A stretch of DNA of 64,000 nucleotides from Paenibacillus sp. YYML68 (GTDB taxonomy: Bacteria > Bacillota > Bacilli > Paenibacillales > NBRC-103111), in assembly GCF_027923405.1 (NCBI RefSeq), contig NZ_BQYI01000001.1, positions 2,830,501-2,894,500 of the forward strand, given 5' to 3'. Under the pieces are notes generated by a model. The model did no database searches and was not told the DNA's origin. It saw nothing but the letters and a program-made list of their open reading frames with translations. Shown here piece by piece: positions 18,733-27,684 of this stretch (within the stretch, counting starts at the first letter, position 1; every line of letters starts with the position of its first letter). The translations under genes and the position numbers were made by a program.

Positions 18733-19838
18733 TGTACGACCACCTGCGCTCCATCCTGCAGCGAGGATGCTGGTGCGTCGATGAGCTGGTCGCCTGCCTG
18801 CACACCTTCCAGCAGCTCTACCTTCTCATCATCCTCCTCACCAAGCCTTACATTCGTCTTAACCGCCTTGCCGTCCACAAGCTTGAACACGTACGACTGC
18901 TGTCCGTCGCGCTTGATCGCACTCAGAGGTCCGAGCACATGCTTGCCGTTATCGACTGTAATTTGCACCGTTGCCTTCAGTCCCGGACGCAGCACCTCGG
19001 CAGTTTGAGCAAGATCGACGATCATCTCGACGACGGTTTCCCGGGAATCAACCTCAGATACTTTGGCAACCGGTGAAATATAAGTGATTGTTCCCTTATA
19101 CTCGTCAGGGAAGGCATCTCCGCTTACCTTGACCTCCATGCCCGTCTTCGCAATGGCTGCATCCATCTCCACGACGTTCGCCTTAACCTGGAGTGCACTC
19201 ACATTGGTAACGACGAACGCTTGAGTCCCTTGCACTACTTCCTGGCCTTCCTTCACGAGAACATCGGTAATGACACCATCAATCGAGGCAAACACCTTAT
19301 TGTTCGACAGCTTTGCCTCCAGAAGTGCGATGTTCTCCTTCGCATGCTGAATCTTGAGCGCGTACAGCTTCAGGTCTGCTGTGCTCCGCTCCGGTACGGT
19401 TGAAGTCTGCGGCGCCCCCGACTCGCTAACCTCGGTCTTCATCGTCTCGAACGCCGCCTTGCGCGTGCGCTCCTCGTCCTTGATGAATTTCTCCTGCTCG
19501 GCTGTATACAGGGCAACCTGTCTTTGCTCCTGCTTCAGCTTCTCCTCAAGGTCCGTCGTACTCAGTCTGAGCAGCTCTTGGCCTTTCTTCACGGTGTCGC
19601 CTTTTTTGACCAAGATCTGACTGACATGTCCAGGAGCTGACAAGTAATGCTCCTTAATTTCCTTCGACTCCATCTTTCCGCTGGCAAACACCTCTCTGGT
19701 GATCGTGCCCTCCTCGGCAGCGACAGCCTTCACCTGTGCACCGCCTGTATTGATATCTCCTTTAATTACCCCAGACAGCATAAGTATGATCACGATGAGT
19801 ACAACAGCAAGCAAGCCCCAAAGCACTTTTTTCAGCAC
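18729..19838 (-). CDS. MacA/YknX-like membrane fusion (adaptor) protein
   Basis: 369 residues. One N-terminal membrane anchor (about residues 5-24) is followed by a lipoyl-type half motif (APGHVSQILVKKGDTVKKGQ), a charged coiled-coil stretch (about 90-175), the second lipoyl half (ASIDGVITDVLVKEGQEV) and beta-barrel segments with PGLKATVQI. This is the order of the MacA/HlyD family in Gram-positive bacteria, where the protein projects from the cytoplasmic membrane. It is coupled to the ATPase by a 4-bp overlap and follows the secreted repeat protein after about 95 bases. Confidence 0.92.
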   Translation of the reverse strand: MLKKVLWGLLAVVLIVIILMLSGVIKGDINTGGAQVKAVAAEEGTITREVFASGKMESKEIKEHYLSAPGHVSQILVKKGDTVKKGQELLRLSTTDLEEKLKQEQRQVALYTAEQEKFIKDEERTRKAAFETMKTEVSESGAPQTSTVPERSTADLKLYALKIQHAKENIALLEAKLSNNKVFASIDGVITDVLVKEGQEVVQGTQAFVVTNVSALQVKANVVEMDAAIAKTGMEVKVSGDAFPDEYKGTITYISPVAKVSEVDSRETVVEMIVDLAQTAEVLRPGLKATVQITVDNGKHVLGPLSAIKRDGQQSYVFKLVDGKAVKTNVRLGEEDDEKVELLEGVQAGDQLIDAPASSLQDGAQVVVQ

Positions 19839-19932
19839 AAGGTTTCTCTCCCTATCTGTTAATAGCCCGGCATCATCATCAGAAAGCGAGCATCACGCAC
19901 ATGCCTTAGCTTTCATCAAGCGTGCAGGCGCA

Positions 19933-22053
19933 TTAGTCGGTTGTCGTGAACCACGAAACATCTTGCTCAGCCAGCAGCTTCCGGCCGCCTTGGAACTCTT
20001 CGTACAAGCTCAGCTTGAATTTATTCAGGTACGACGATTTGTAGATCAGATCTGGGTCCGTCACTTGAATCTTGAAATGGCTGTGCTTGCCCAGCTTCAG
20101 CTTCGACAAAGGTGCATCCGCTGTATCGCCTGCAGCCGGGTCGATATCCTTCATATCGAACGACTTCTCGAACGATTGCTCGCCAGAGGAATCCTTGAAG
20201 ACGAGAACAAGCTTATGACCATCCATATTCGTCGTGACGAACGGTGTACGGGTAATATCATAATCGAACTTCAAGGTCAACGTGCTGTTCTCGACCGTTG
20301 TCGAGATGCGGCTGAACGACACCGTGTATGGATACGCCTGCACATTCTTCAGACCGCTCTTCACGTCTTGCTTCTCGGCTGGCAGACTGAATGCCACGGG
20401 GTTCACATACGAATCCGGTATCGCTGTCCCTTCGCTGAGCTGTCCCGATGATACAGCTTCACCTACAATAAGCTGCAAATTATCGGTAGATATCCCTTGC
20501 GGGACGTGCGCCCATACGTGGAGCAGCGCCGTGTTGCTTGGGCTGATCTTATTGGCTACTTCCATGACGGAGGCCGGCAATACGGTACCATCAGGCGTAC
20601 GGTAATGAGCAACCAGCTTCGACACTGGGGCTATGCGCTTCTCCAGATTCGCAACCTCCACCTCCGCGTTGAATACGGAGCCGGTGTTACCGTTATACTG
20701 ATTAGCTGCGCGAATCTTGTAGCTGGCACGGCGTCCGATGTCTTGAACCTCATGAGCTTCGAACGCAGGTAGCGTTGGAATCGGCTGAACGTCAGCCAGC
20801 GTCGTGAATTCGAGCACATCCGTCACAGCTGTGTCGCTCTCCTGTTCCTGCAGCACGAGCTTGATGCTCTTGAACTGGCTCGTATACGGTACCTTGCCGG
20901 CAAGCTGCAGCTTCGTCTCTTCTCCGGCTGCAAGCCCGACTACGGCAGACGGCTTCACAAGAGTAGCTTCAATCTTGACAGCGTCATCCAGCATGAAGTA
21001 ACCCTTCAGCTTCGGAATCGGCAACGACTTATTCCCAGTATTGCGCAGCGTCAGGTCTGCTGCCAGCACATCGTGATTATCCCAAGGAAGACGCTGAACC
21101 GATTGGAGGGCAGCGGTATATACGCCATCCTTCGCCTTGAACGTGTAAGGCTTGCCTAGGCTTCCTTCGGTACCCTGGAACTCGGCAGGCAACGCGAAGG
21201 CCGCCAGCTCGACATTGCGCTTCAGGTCCGGTACGCTCTCTGTGATGAGGAGCTCCCAGCCGCCTGGCGCCACTTCAACCGGTATCGTTCCGGACAGCGT
21301 CAGCTCCTTCGTCTCCTTCGGCTTAATCTCCAGCTCCTTCAGACCTTTCACCTCGAGCGGATACAAGAGGTCATCTTGGGTACGGATGTAAAAGATGTAC
21401 GCTGGCACCTTCACCGCATGCTGGCCATTGTTCTCAAGCTTGACATATAAGCTCGGTACATGATACTTCTCATTCTTATTGCTGACGTACCGACTAATGG
21501 AAGCGTGGAGCTCGTTGCCCCCCGCAGCGACAGGTGCTGCCGCGTCCGACGCATACACACCGTTATAATGAGCAGGCACGGCGACCTCGCCCAGCTTGCG
21601 CTCAAAATTCGGCTGCGTGAAATCCCACTGTATGAATTGAACCAACAGATCGTGCAGCTTGGTCGTCTCGTTCACATTGGCATAATAAGTGAGCTCGGTA
21701 CGGGAGCCTGGGGCAATCCGCATCTTGTCCTTATCTGCAGGCAATAGCTTCGTGGTGAAGCGTTGACCCGACTTGCTCTGCAGACGAATCCAGTAATCGA
21801 CCAGCTTCAGATCCGTTGTGCCCGCATTGTGCACCGTAATCGTGAATGTTGCAAACTTGCCGTTGTCTGACGCGATAACACGTACGTCATTCAGTTCGAA
21901 GTAGCTTGTCCCGGCCAGCTTGACCGTGCCGAGTACATTCGGAGCCGGAGCAGCGCCAGCCGCCCACGCTTGTGTGACCGTGCCCAGCGAGAGCGTAACG
22001 GATAAGGCAAGCGCCGTTAATCTCCGATGCTTCAGCTTGGATTTCGATTTCAT
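19933..22053 (-). CDS. Large secreted protein with repeated Ig-like beta domains, unknown function
   Basis: About 706 residues with a signal peptide ending TQAWA (near residue 33). The mature part shows at least four repeats of a beta-sandwich pattern: strands such as FATFTITVHNAGTTDLKLVDYWI, PSLYVKLENNGQHAVKVPAYIF, LAADLTLRNTGNKSLPIP and FNAEVEVANLEKRIAPVS, each a V/L-x-N-x-G turn followed by hydrophobic strands, reminiscent of DUF4352-like domains. No catalytic or anchoring motif is visible. ATG at 22053 (AGAGGG upstream). It is first in the operon with the MacAB-like exporter and thioesterase; it may be an accessory or immunity factor for the system, but the role is unknown. Confidence 0.75.
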   Translation of the reverse strand: MKSKSKLKHRRLTALALSVTLSLGTVTQAWAAGAAPAPNVLGTVKLAGTSYFELNDVRVIASDNGKFATFTITVHNAGTTDLKLVDYWIRLQSKSGQRFTTKLLPADKDKMRIAPGSRTELTYYANVNETTKLHDLLVQFIQWDFTQPNFERKLGEVAVPAHYNGVYASDAAAPVAAGGNELHASISRYVSNKNEKYHVPSLYVKLENNGQHAVKVPAYIFYIRTQDDLLYPLEVKGLKELEIKPKETKELTLSGTIPVEVAPGGWELLITESVPDLKRNVELAAFALPAEFQGTEGSLGKPYTFKAKDGVYTAALQSVQRLPWDNHDVLAADLTLRNTGNKSLPIPKLKGYFMLDDAVKIEATLVKPSAVVGLAAGEETKLQLAGKVPYTSQFKSIKLVLQEQESDTAVTDVLEFTTLADVQPIPTLPAFEAHEVQDIGRRASYKIRAANQYNGNTGSVFNAEVEVANLEKRIAPVSKLVAHYRTPDGTVLPASVMEVANKISPSNTALLHVWAHVPQGISTDNLQLIVGEAVSSGQLSEGTAIPDSYVNPVAFSLPAEKQDVKSGLKNVQAYPYTVSFSRISTTVENSTLTLKFDYDITRTPFVTTNMDGHKLVLVFKDSSGEQSFEKSFDMKDIDPAAGDTADAPLSKLKLGKHSHFKIQVTDPDLIYKSSYLNKFKLSLYEEFQGGRKLLAEQDVSWFTTTD

Positions 22054-22176
22054 CAATGGATCCCTCTTCCCTCTCTGTAATCATCACGCTTTGGGTCAGG
22101 CATATTTTACCATACCATTCTACATAAGAGTACATTTTTTCACCATCTTCACCATATCTTTAAACTCGGTTGACAC

Positions 22177-22230
22177 GAATAAGCAGGAAGCGCTTTCTCG
22201 ATTCCCCGAGATTACACATCCTGCTTATTC
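22177..22230 (-). terminator. Hairpin between the 78-residue protein gene and the secreted-protein operon
   Basis: Arms GAATAAGCAGGA and TCCTGCTTATTC are perfect inverted repeats with a 30-base loop, directly after the stop of the upstream gene. No T-run follows on the minus strand, so it may be a weak terminator or another RNA structure. Confidence 0.45.
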
Positions 22231-22244
22231 TGACCTATGATAAA

Positions 22245-22481
22245 TTACTTCAGCTGCCCATCATGCTCCAGCCGCTCGATCCGCTCACAAATTTCATGCT
22301 GCCATTCAACATCACGTGTCGCATAAGCAGCCCAAGACAAGTTGTATAGCGCTGACAGCTTCCTTGCATATACCGCATTATAATGTAGGCAGGCGGACCA
22401 TTCCGCCTTCTCCTGCTCGGTTAATTCTCTGCCTTGCTGCGTCGTCCACAGCTCTGCTAATCTCCAGTGTACCGTCAACAT
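22245..22481 (-). CDS. Small cytoplasmic hypothetical protein, 78 residues
   Basis: ATG at 22481 with AGGAGG 10 bases upstream. The sequence is rich in Trp, Tyr and Glu (LTEQEKAEWSACLHYNAVYARKL) and predicted helical, without membrane segments. Similar short proteins are common in Paenibacillus genomes as conserved hypotheticals. It stands alone between the SLH protein gene and the secreted-protein operon. Function unknown. Confidence 0.7.
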   Translation of the reverse strand: MLTVHWRLAELWTTQQGRELTEQEKAEWSACLHYNAVYARKLSALYNLSWAAYATRDVEWQHEICERIERLEHDGQLK

Positions 22482-22588
22482 GTGTCCCAGCCTCCTGCTC
22501 GTTATCCACTATCCAGTATAGTCAAGATCTACTGGATCTACACAAGCAGGAAGAGGGCTGGGCTCATTGGGGCTTACCAGTACCGTTA

Positions 22589-24892
22589 TTAGTAGTGTGG
22601 CTTTGGACTCGAGAACTGCTCACGCTGCTGGAGGTAACGATGGAAGGCTGTCGCTGCTTGAGCTCTTGTCACCTTATCAGCAGGGACGAACGCACCATCC
22701 GAAGTTGACATAATGCCTAGTCCGACGACTATAGCAATCGAGCCGCGCTCCTTGAGCTTATCTATATCTGTGAATTGTGAATTGAATATGGCATCGTGCT
22801 TCGACAGTTCCTTCAGCCCGAGTGCTCGCACAATCAGCTCCGCAAGCTGCTCTCGGGTAATCGATGCGTCCGGATTGAATGTATCTCCACGATCAAGGAA
22901 GCCGCGGTCGATCGCATTCTCGACATATTTGAAATATACGGACTCCTTCGTCACATCCGAGAATGTGCCTGCACGGTCTGAACGAAACGGTTCAATCGGC
23001 CTACCCGCATTGGCCGCAACGACCAGCATCTTAATGATCTCCCCGCGCTTGATCAGCTGATCGGGTTGAACAAGACCTTCCTTCACGTCAAGCGCGCCGT
23101 AATCGAGCATCAGCTGCAGCTCCGCCTGCGCCCAGTGACCTTCGATATCTTGAGACTTCACCGGCTCAAAATATACATCCTCACCCGTCTTTACGCTCAC
23201 CCATTGCCCACTTTGAGCGTCCAAATAATAAGGCTCACCCGTCTTCTCACGTGCTGGAGCATACAGAAGCTTCGTCTTCAGCTCAGCGCTAGGCTCCATC
23301 GCATCGGTTGATCTATGTTCGATGACATGCATGAGCTCAATCGGCTGACGGGACAGTAGCAGCTCCCGTGCCTGAGCTTCAGATATAATCTCAGGCTTCT
23401 TCGCCGGGAAGGCGGCGCTGCTGAAGGACACGCCGAAATTCGTCACCTCGCCGGTCTGACGGTCAATGTTCACTTGCACCCGGTCGTAGGAAGCGCGCAC
23501 ACCGTCTATCATTCTAACGAATACGACAGGCCAGTATGACATTCTCTGCTCCTTATAAGCAGGAATCTCTTGGCGAAGCTGATTATCCAGCACGAGCTGA
23601 TCGGTGTAGGCGGGCGCGAGCTTCTTCACCAGCTCGATTGCCTTCGCCTCTGCCTCCGCCAAGGTCACCTTCTCCGTCATAGAGTCAACGTCACGCGTAG
23701 CGGAATCTTGATTGAAGCTCAGCAGCTCCCCTGTCTTACCATTCACACTTGCCCAGATGAATGAATCACTATCACCGCCTACAGCCTCGGGCCTTGGCTG
23801 CTTCCATCGAAGCTGCCAGCTCGTCTCGCTCTTACCAGTCACTGGATCGGTATACTCTTGGTAGCTCGCATCCTCGAGCTCGACATTCTTCACCACGGAG
23901 AAGACGCTTGTGACGATATCGATGGCCTGCTGCTTGGTCAGCGGTTCACCCTCCTTAGGCAGCGCTGCAAGCGGCTTATCGGTTAACGGACGGCGCATAT
24001 TCAATTGCTCTGCGCCCCCAGAGCCTTGGTTCCATACATGGCCTGTCGCCGCATCAAGCGCCGTATTCTTCAATGAATAACCGATCCTCGGCGTACGCTC
24101 TGCCCGGCTCCCCCCATACGGCAAATAGTACGTAAGCTCCAGCTCTGCCGTCTCCCTCAGCCTACGATTAGCCTCCTCAAGACCGATCGGTGTAGACAGC
24201 TTCTCGAATTCAATATCTGAGGTCCACTGATTCGTGTACGATATCATCTCACCGTTGCCGTTCACACCAATCGATATCCCGTCTTGTGGAAAAGGAATAC
24301 CGTCTATGAGCCGATCATATCGAAGCTGATACACGTAATTACCATTCAGCGGCGTCCGAAACGTTGCCTCTTGCCTCTTATCGAAGCGCAGCTCCTGTAC
24401 GTTAACAGCACCATGCTGCTCCATCCAAGCGTCGGCGACTTCCTTCGCCTGACCGTAGCTGATCTTGAGCGGGAAGCCCGGCTGACGTTCGGGATCGTTC
24501 GAGCTCTTATAGAAGCTGGTTAATCGTCCGTTCATACCATCAATCGTAACGTTGATCGTGCTGAAGTAGTTTTCTTTAACCTGCTGATGAAAGTATAAGT
24601 GCCACTGCGGAACGGTCTCTCCATCCAGCTTCCGATTGCTGTATAATGTGACCGACTGTAGCGAATAGCTCTCCGGTACAGATAAGTAAGCCTTCGCCTT
24701 GGCAATTGCCTGCTCCCTGCTTATGCTCGGCTCAGCGGCTAACGCCTGACTGTCCTTCTCATTCACAGCAGGATATGGGTAGTCTGGCATCGGCAGCATT
24801 TTCATCGGCTCGCTGGCCCATGAAGTCTGTGACATGGTGAGCAGCAGCGCACCTGCCAGAACGGCGGTGCTCGCTTTGCGGAATGTGGTCAA
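22589..24892 (-). CDS. Cell-surface protein with YcdB/PepSY-type domains and three SLH repeats
   Basis: 767 residues, TTG start behind GGAGAG. A signal peptide ends near QTSWA (residue 26). The body holds repeated YcdB/YcdC-type segments, each with an ISREQAIAKAKAYL-like helix and a GxxLxSF-type strand (TGELLSFNQD, TGEVTNFGV), which belong to the PepSY-like superfamily. The last 190 residues contain three S-layer homology repeats (DIEGHWAQAELQLML, FSDVTKESVYFKYVENAI, TDIDKLKERGSIAIVVGLG), so it is likely held on secondary cell-wall polymer. Function beyond surface display is unknown. Confidence 0.88.
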   Translation of the reverse strand: MTTFRKASTAVLAGALLLTMSQTSWASEPMKMLPMPDYPYPAVNEKDSQALAAEPSISREQAIAKAKAYLSVPESYSLQSVTLYSNRKLDGETVPQWHLYFHQQVKENYFSTINVTIDGMNGRLTSFYKSSNDPERQPGFPLKISYGQAKEVADAWMEQHGAVNVQELRFDKRQEATFRTPLNGNYVYQLRYDRLIDGIPFPQDGISIGVNGNGEMISYTNQWTSDIEFEKLSTPIGLEEANRRLRETAELELTYYLPYGGSRAERTPRIGYSLKNTALDAATGHVWNQGSGGAEQLNMRRPLTDKPLAALPKEGEPLTKQQAIDIVTSVFSVVKNVELEDASYQEYTDPVTGKSETSWQLRWKQPRPEAVGGDSDSFIWASVNGKTGELLSFNQDSATRDVDSMTEKVTLAEAEAKAIELVKKLAPAYTDQLVLDNQLRQEIPAYKEQRMSYWPVVFVRMIDGVRASYDRVQVNIDRQTGEVTNFGVSFSSAAFPAKKPEIISEAQARELLLSRQPIELMHVIEHRSTDAMEPSAELKTKLLYAPAREKTGEPYYLDAQSGQWVSVKTGEDVYFEPVKSQDIEGHWAQAELQLMLDYGALDVKEGLVQPDQLIKRGEIIKMLVVAANAGRPIEPFRSDRAGTFSDVTKESVYFKYVENAIDRGFLDRGDTFNPDASITREQLAELIVRALGLKELSKHDAIFNSQFTDIDKLKERGSIAIVVGLGIMSTSDGAFVPADKVTRAQAATAFHRYLQQREQFSSPKPHY

Positions 24893-24985
24893 CGTTCATC
24901 TCTCCTTCAGGGTTCATACTGACTTTCGCTACTTCTACAGACGCAGCAGCTGGCCGTAAGGTTGCCGTATTTTTCCTGAGGATGA

Positions 24986-25026
24986 CAAAAAGACATTCAA
25001 GCTCAAATCCCTCAGCCTGAATGTCT
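24986..25026 (-). terminator. Terminator after the coat-protein pair
   Basis: Stem AGACATTCAGGCT / AGCTTGAATGTCT on the minus strand followed by TTTTTG, 15 bases past the stop of the 60-residue protein gene. Confidence 0.75.
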
Positions 25027-25040
25027 ATAGTCGGCATATT

Positions 25041-25223
25041 CTACTCTTCGTCGAGCGGATTACGGTGGGGCAGCTCGAACTCCGGCGGTCGCGCGTGCTC
25101 CTCACGGCTCGGGAACTCGATCGATACCGGCTGACCGAGCTCGGCGCTCAATGTCGATTGAAGCTCGGCAAGACGCTGCTGAAGCTCCGGCGGCAGCGAA
25201 TGCACGTTCATAGGCTCGCTCAT
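25041..25223 (-). CDS. Small acidic hypothetical protein next to a coat protein gene
   Basis: 60 residues, ATG at 25223, 13 bases after the CotF-like stop, followed by a strong terminator. The protein is Pro/Glu-rich (SLPPELQQRLAELQSTL then EFPSREEHARPPEFELP) with one amphipathic helix. Its place in the same transcript as a spore coat protein suggests a sporulation link, but the ribosome site is weak and I do not recognise a family. Confidence 0.55.
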   Translation of the reverse strand: MSEPMNVHSLPPELQQRLAELQSTLSAELGQPVSIEFPSREEHARPPEFELPHRNPLDEE

Positions 25224-25235
25224 TCCGTTCAGCGC

Positions 25236-25832
25236 CTACTGCTGCAGCATCGTGCTGCCGCCTGCTGCGAACGAATCTTGCAGCTGCACCGGCTGGTAGC
25301 TGTGCAGGAACGTTTTGGCCGTATGATCGTTCATCGTCGGCACTTGATACATCCCTTGGCGATTCATGAACAGGAACACCTCATACGCCTGCTCCGCGCA
25401 CCGCACCGCACCTTGGATCAGCATCTGGCGCACGTTCGGGTCTGCGCACTCGAGCGAAGCCTGCATGTGCAGCTTGGCGCTATTTTTGTGGCAGGACAAC
25501 ATCGCACTGACGATCTGGCTGTCGGTTAAGCCGCTGCCTGTCGGCACGCCCATCTGCATCGGGTTGCTCAGACCGTATTGAATCTGCTGCGGGCTTACGC
25601 TCGATACAGCGCTCGGATACGACGGCAGCTGGCGGTTCGCCGCTGCATAGTCGTGTGTGTACGCGACCAGCTGGTTGTACGCTGGAATAATTGCCGCCAG
25701 CTGACGCTGCAGCATCGCTCGAATCTCGGCCTGCTGAGTCATCTGCGCATACAGCTGAAAGTGCTGAATCATATTCAGCTTTTCGTTTAGAATCTCATGA
25801 ACCTCCATCGTCTCGTGGGCACCGAATGGCAT
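25236..25832 (-). CDS. Spore coat protein, CotF family
   Basis: About 198 residues. The ATG at 25832 (GGGAG 8 bases upstream) is preferred over one 9 bases earlier that touches the ribosome site. The helical, Gln/Met-rich sequence with HEILNEKLNMIQHFQLY and LLSCHKNSAKLHMQASLECADPNVRQ-like segments matches the ferritin-like CotF coat family (IVSAMLSCHKNSAKLH seen here). It is expected in the coat of the endospore, made in the mother cell during sporulation. The gene downstream is cotranscribed. Confidence 0.82.
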   Translation of the reverse strand: MPFGAHETMEVHEILNEKLNMIQHFQLYAQMTQQAEIRAMLQRQLAAIIPAYNQLVAYTHDYAAANRQLPSYPSAVSSVSPQQIQYGLSNPMQMGVPTGSGLTDSQIVSAMLSCHKNSAKLHMQASLECADPNVRQMLIQGAVRCAEQAYEVFLFMNRQGMYQVPTMNDHTAKTFLHSYQPVQLQDSFAAGGSTMLQQ

Positions 25833-25902
25833 TCGTTTCATCTCCCTATAGTCTCATTTATGTTCGACTAGGTTATCATTACCATCCCGTGTAATTTTTA
25901 TT

Positions 25903-25935
25903 AAAAAAACAAAAAACAGCCCGCGACTGGGGCTG
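25903..25935 (-). terminator. Terminator after yqkE-like gene
   Basis: Stem CAGCCC / GGGCTG with a 7-base loop, followed on the minus strand by TTTTTTGTTTTTTT, immediately past the yqkE-like stop. Confidence 0.8.
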
Positions 25936-25940
25936 CCTGT

Positions 25941-26204
25941 TCAATATTTCGACTTCCCCCAGTCCGGGCTGCTGTTGTTCAGCAAATATTCGAAGTCGTT
26001 CTCAAGTCGCTTCTTCTCCGCCTTGCGTGCGTCCTCCTCGGCCTTGCGCTTCGCTTCGCGCTCCTTCTGCTCCTGTGCCTTCATCGCATCGGCCTGTGCC
26101 GTCAGCTGCTTCACGAGCTCCGGCTGGAGCAAGTCCTTCAATGTAGCCGGCTTATCCGAGACAGACTGCGAAGCGGCCTGTGGACGTGATCTCTTCTTCA
26201 CCAT
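25941..26204 (-). CDS. yqkE: YqkE family (DUF3886) protein
   Basis: 87 residues from the ATG at 26204 (AGGTG 6 bases upstream); an open extension further upstream lies in low-quality Arg/Ser-rich frame and lacks a ribosome site. The sequence has a lysine/arginine start, TLKDLLQPELVKQL, then a long charged helix EKEREAKRKAEEDARKAEKK and a C-terminal NDFEYLLNNSSPDWGKSKY-like ending, which is the YqkE signature. Function unknown; cytoplasmic, probably coiled coil. Confidence 0.82.
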   Translation of the reverse strand: MVKKRSRPQAASQSVSDKPATLKDLLQPELVKQLTAQADAMKAQEQKEREAKRKAEEDARKAEKKRLENDFEYLLNNSSPDWGKSKY

Positions 26205-26271
26205 CGTGTTCACCTCTCGATCTCCTCCCATTATACTACCATTCCACGGAAGGTTCCATTCGAGCAGCGAA

Positions 26272-26793
26272 TCACGCCAGCTCTGCCATCGGCGCAAGCG
26301 ACAGCTCCGATTCCTTCGGGATCGGCCGGGATACGAGAGAGACGAACCGCTTCTCCTCGAACAAGCATTCGTGCTCGTAGCATTGCTCGTCCTCAAGCAG
26401 CAGCGGCAAGAACGATGGAATGTTCGAAGCGACACCTTCATTGTCCGGATGAACGATCCAGTCGAGCCGCTTCCAATCGAGCAAGCCTTCGTCTGCCCGG
26501 ACCGGCGTCGGGTATGGATAATCGTCGTCGAGCGTAGCCGTGTAGAGGTACATGCCGCCCTTACGTCCATTGCCCTCGCTCCAAGTGACCATTCCCTTGT
26601 AGCTGGCGTCCGTCAGTCGTATCCCCGTCTCCTCCAACACCTCGCGCAGTACAGACGCCCGCGGCGACTCACCTGGCAGCAGCTTGCCGCCGATACCGTT
26701 CCATCGCCCCATCCAGGCCGCCTTGTTACGATTCATCAGCAGCACATGGTCTCCACGCCGAATGAAGCATATATTGTACACCAGCATTCCCAT
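26272..26793 (-). CDS. Nudix hydrolase, MutT/8-oxo-dGTP type
   Basis: 173 residues, ATG at 26793 with GAGGAGG 6 bases upstream. The Nudix box reads GGKLLPGESPRASVLREVLEETGI, written here as G-x5-E-x7-REVLEETG with all catalytic glutamates. The stretch WMGRWNGIGGKL is typical of YtkD/MutT-like 8-oxo-purine diphosphatases. It likely cleaves a nucleoside diphosphate derivative in nucleotide-pool cleaning; the exact substrate cannot be read from sequence. Single gene. Confidence 0.88.
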   Translation of the reverse strand: MGMLVYNICFIRRGDHVLLMNRNKAAWMGRWNGIGGKLLPGESPRASVLREVLEETGIRLTDASYKGMVTWSEGNGRKGGMYLYTATLDDDYPYPTPVRADEGLLDWKRLDWIVHPDNEGVASNIPSFLPLLLEDEQCYEHECLFEEKRFVSLVSRPIPKESELSLAPMAELA

Positions 26794-26852
26794 TCCATGC
26801 CTCCTCTCCTCATATAGCCTAACAGCTACCGAGCTTCTCTTCTTTCATTATA

Positions 26853-26879
26853 CAAAAAAAGCCGTACCCGCAATACGAC
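26853..26879 (-). terminator. Terminator after the 52-residue gene
   Basis: Six-base-pair stem GTCGTA / TACGGC (one G-T pair) followed on the minus strand by TTTTTTT, 36 bases past the stop at 26915. Confidence 0.6.
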
Positions 26880-26914
26880 GGATTCGACTTCACGATATAA
26901 ATGAATTGTAAACG

Positions 26915-27073
26915 CTATTGCAGCTTGTCCGGAATGACATAGCTGTGACCATGATCTGAGACCTCCTTGAAGAGGTCGCTCTGCTTCGCGCTCGGCTGCT
27001 GCGGCGGGGCCATGCCCATGAGCCGCTTGAATTCACCTACGGTCAGCGGCTTCGCATCATCAACCAGCTCCAC
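26915..27073 (-). CDS. Small hypothetical protein, 52 residues, GTG start
   Basis: GTG at 27073 with GGAGG 7 bases upstream opens a 52-codon frame ending TAG at 26915-26917. The product contains LTVGEFKRLMGM, a Pro/Gln patch and SDLFKEVSDHGHSYVIPDKLQ-like ending (written in full only in part). It is cytoplasmic in character. A terminator follows. No family recognised, but ribosome site, codon use and terminator support a real gene. Confidence 0.65.
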   Translation of the reverse strand: MELVDDAKPLTVGEFKRLMGMAPPQQPSAKQSDLFKEVSDHGHSYVIPDKLQ

Positions 27074-27145
27074 GTTTCATCCTCCATCGCGCAACCTCTC
27101 CCCTGGATACATAAGTTCACCAATACTGTACCCTTGGAGAGCCGT

Positions 27146-27610
27146 TCATATGCGGTCGAGCCGAGCGAACGTGATGTAATCGACAGGAACAGGCTCTTGT
27201 CCGCTCTGACGCAGAGCCATGTTCAGCTGCCCGCGATGATAGCAGCCGTGCATGGTCACATGGGTCAATATGTCGAGGACCGCTGTGTGGAACACCGCCC
27301 CTTTCGAGTTGGTATATGTTACAAGCTGTGTAAGATCCTCGTCGGTCATGCGAGTTATATGTTCTACGAACCGAACCCAGTTCTGCTCCGACAGCTCGCG
27401 GCACTGGCTGACCGACAGCTCCGGCCATATCGCAAGCTCGCCAGCAGGCTCTCCGTTCAGTCGGCAGAGCCATATGCGCTCGGCCTGCAGCACGTGCGCC
27501 AGCAGCTTGAGCGGCTGTTCGATGTCGCCCTGTGCCGCCTGCAGCGCCTCCAGGCACTGGTCATTCGCCCATCGCAGATGCTCGAGCATCCGTGTCAACG
27601 CAGCCTTCAT
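27146..27610 (-). CDS. DinB family metal-binding protein
   Basis: 154 residues; ATG at 27610 (GGAGG 8 bases upstream) rather than an ATG 33 bases earlier. The four-helix DinB fold is indicated by LEHLRWANDQCLEAL, LLAHVLQAERIWLCRL and the metal-site region DILTHVTMHGCYHRGQL, giving a His near the middle and two in the last helix. The family includes thiol transferases and proteins of unknown role in Bacilli; the exact reaction is not known here. Confidence 0.85.
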   Translation of the reverse strand: MKAALTRMLEHLRWANDQCLEALQAAQGDIEQPLKLLAHVLQAERIWLCRLNGEPAGELAIWPELSVSQCRELSEQNWVRFVEHITRMTDEDLTQLVTYTNSKGAVFHTAVLDILTHVTMHGCYHRGQLNMALRQSGQEPVPVDYITFARLDRI

Positions 27611-27684
27611 GCGATCATCCTCCATATCGGAATGGTACGGCACATGGGTCCCCAGTAACTCCGTGCCGTTCTACGCTCATTAAG

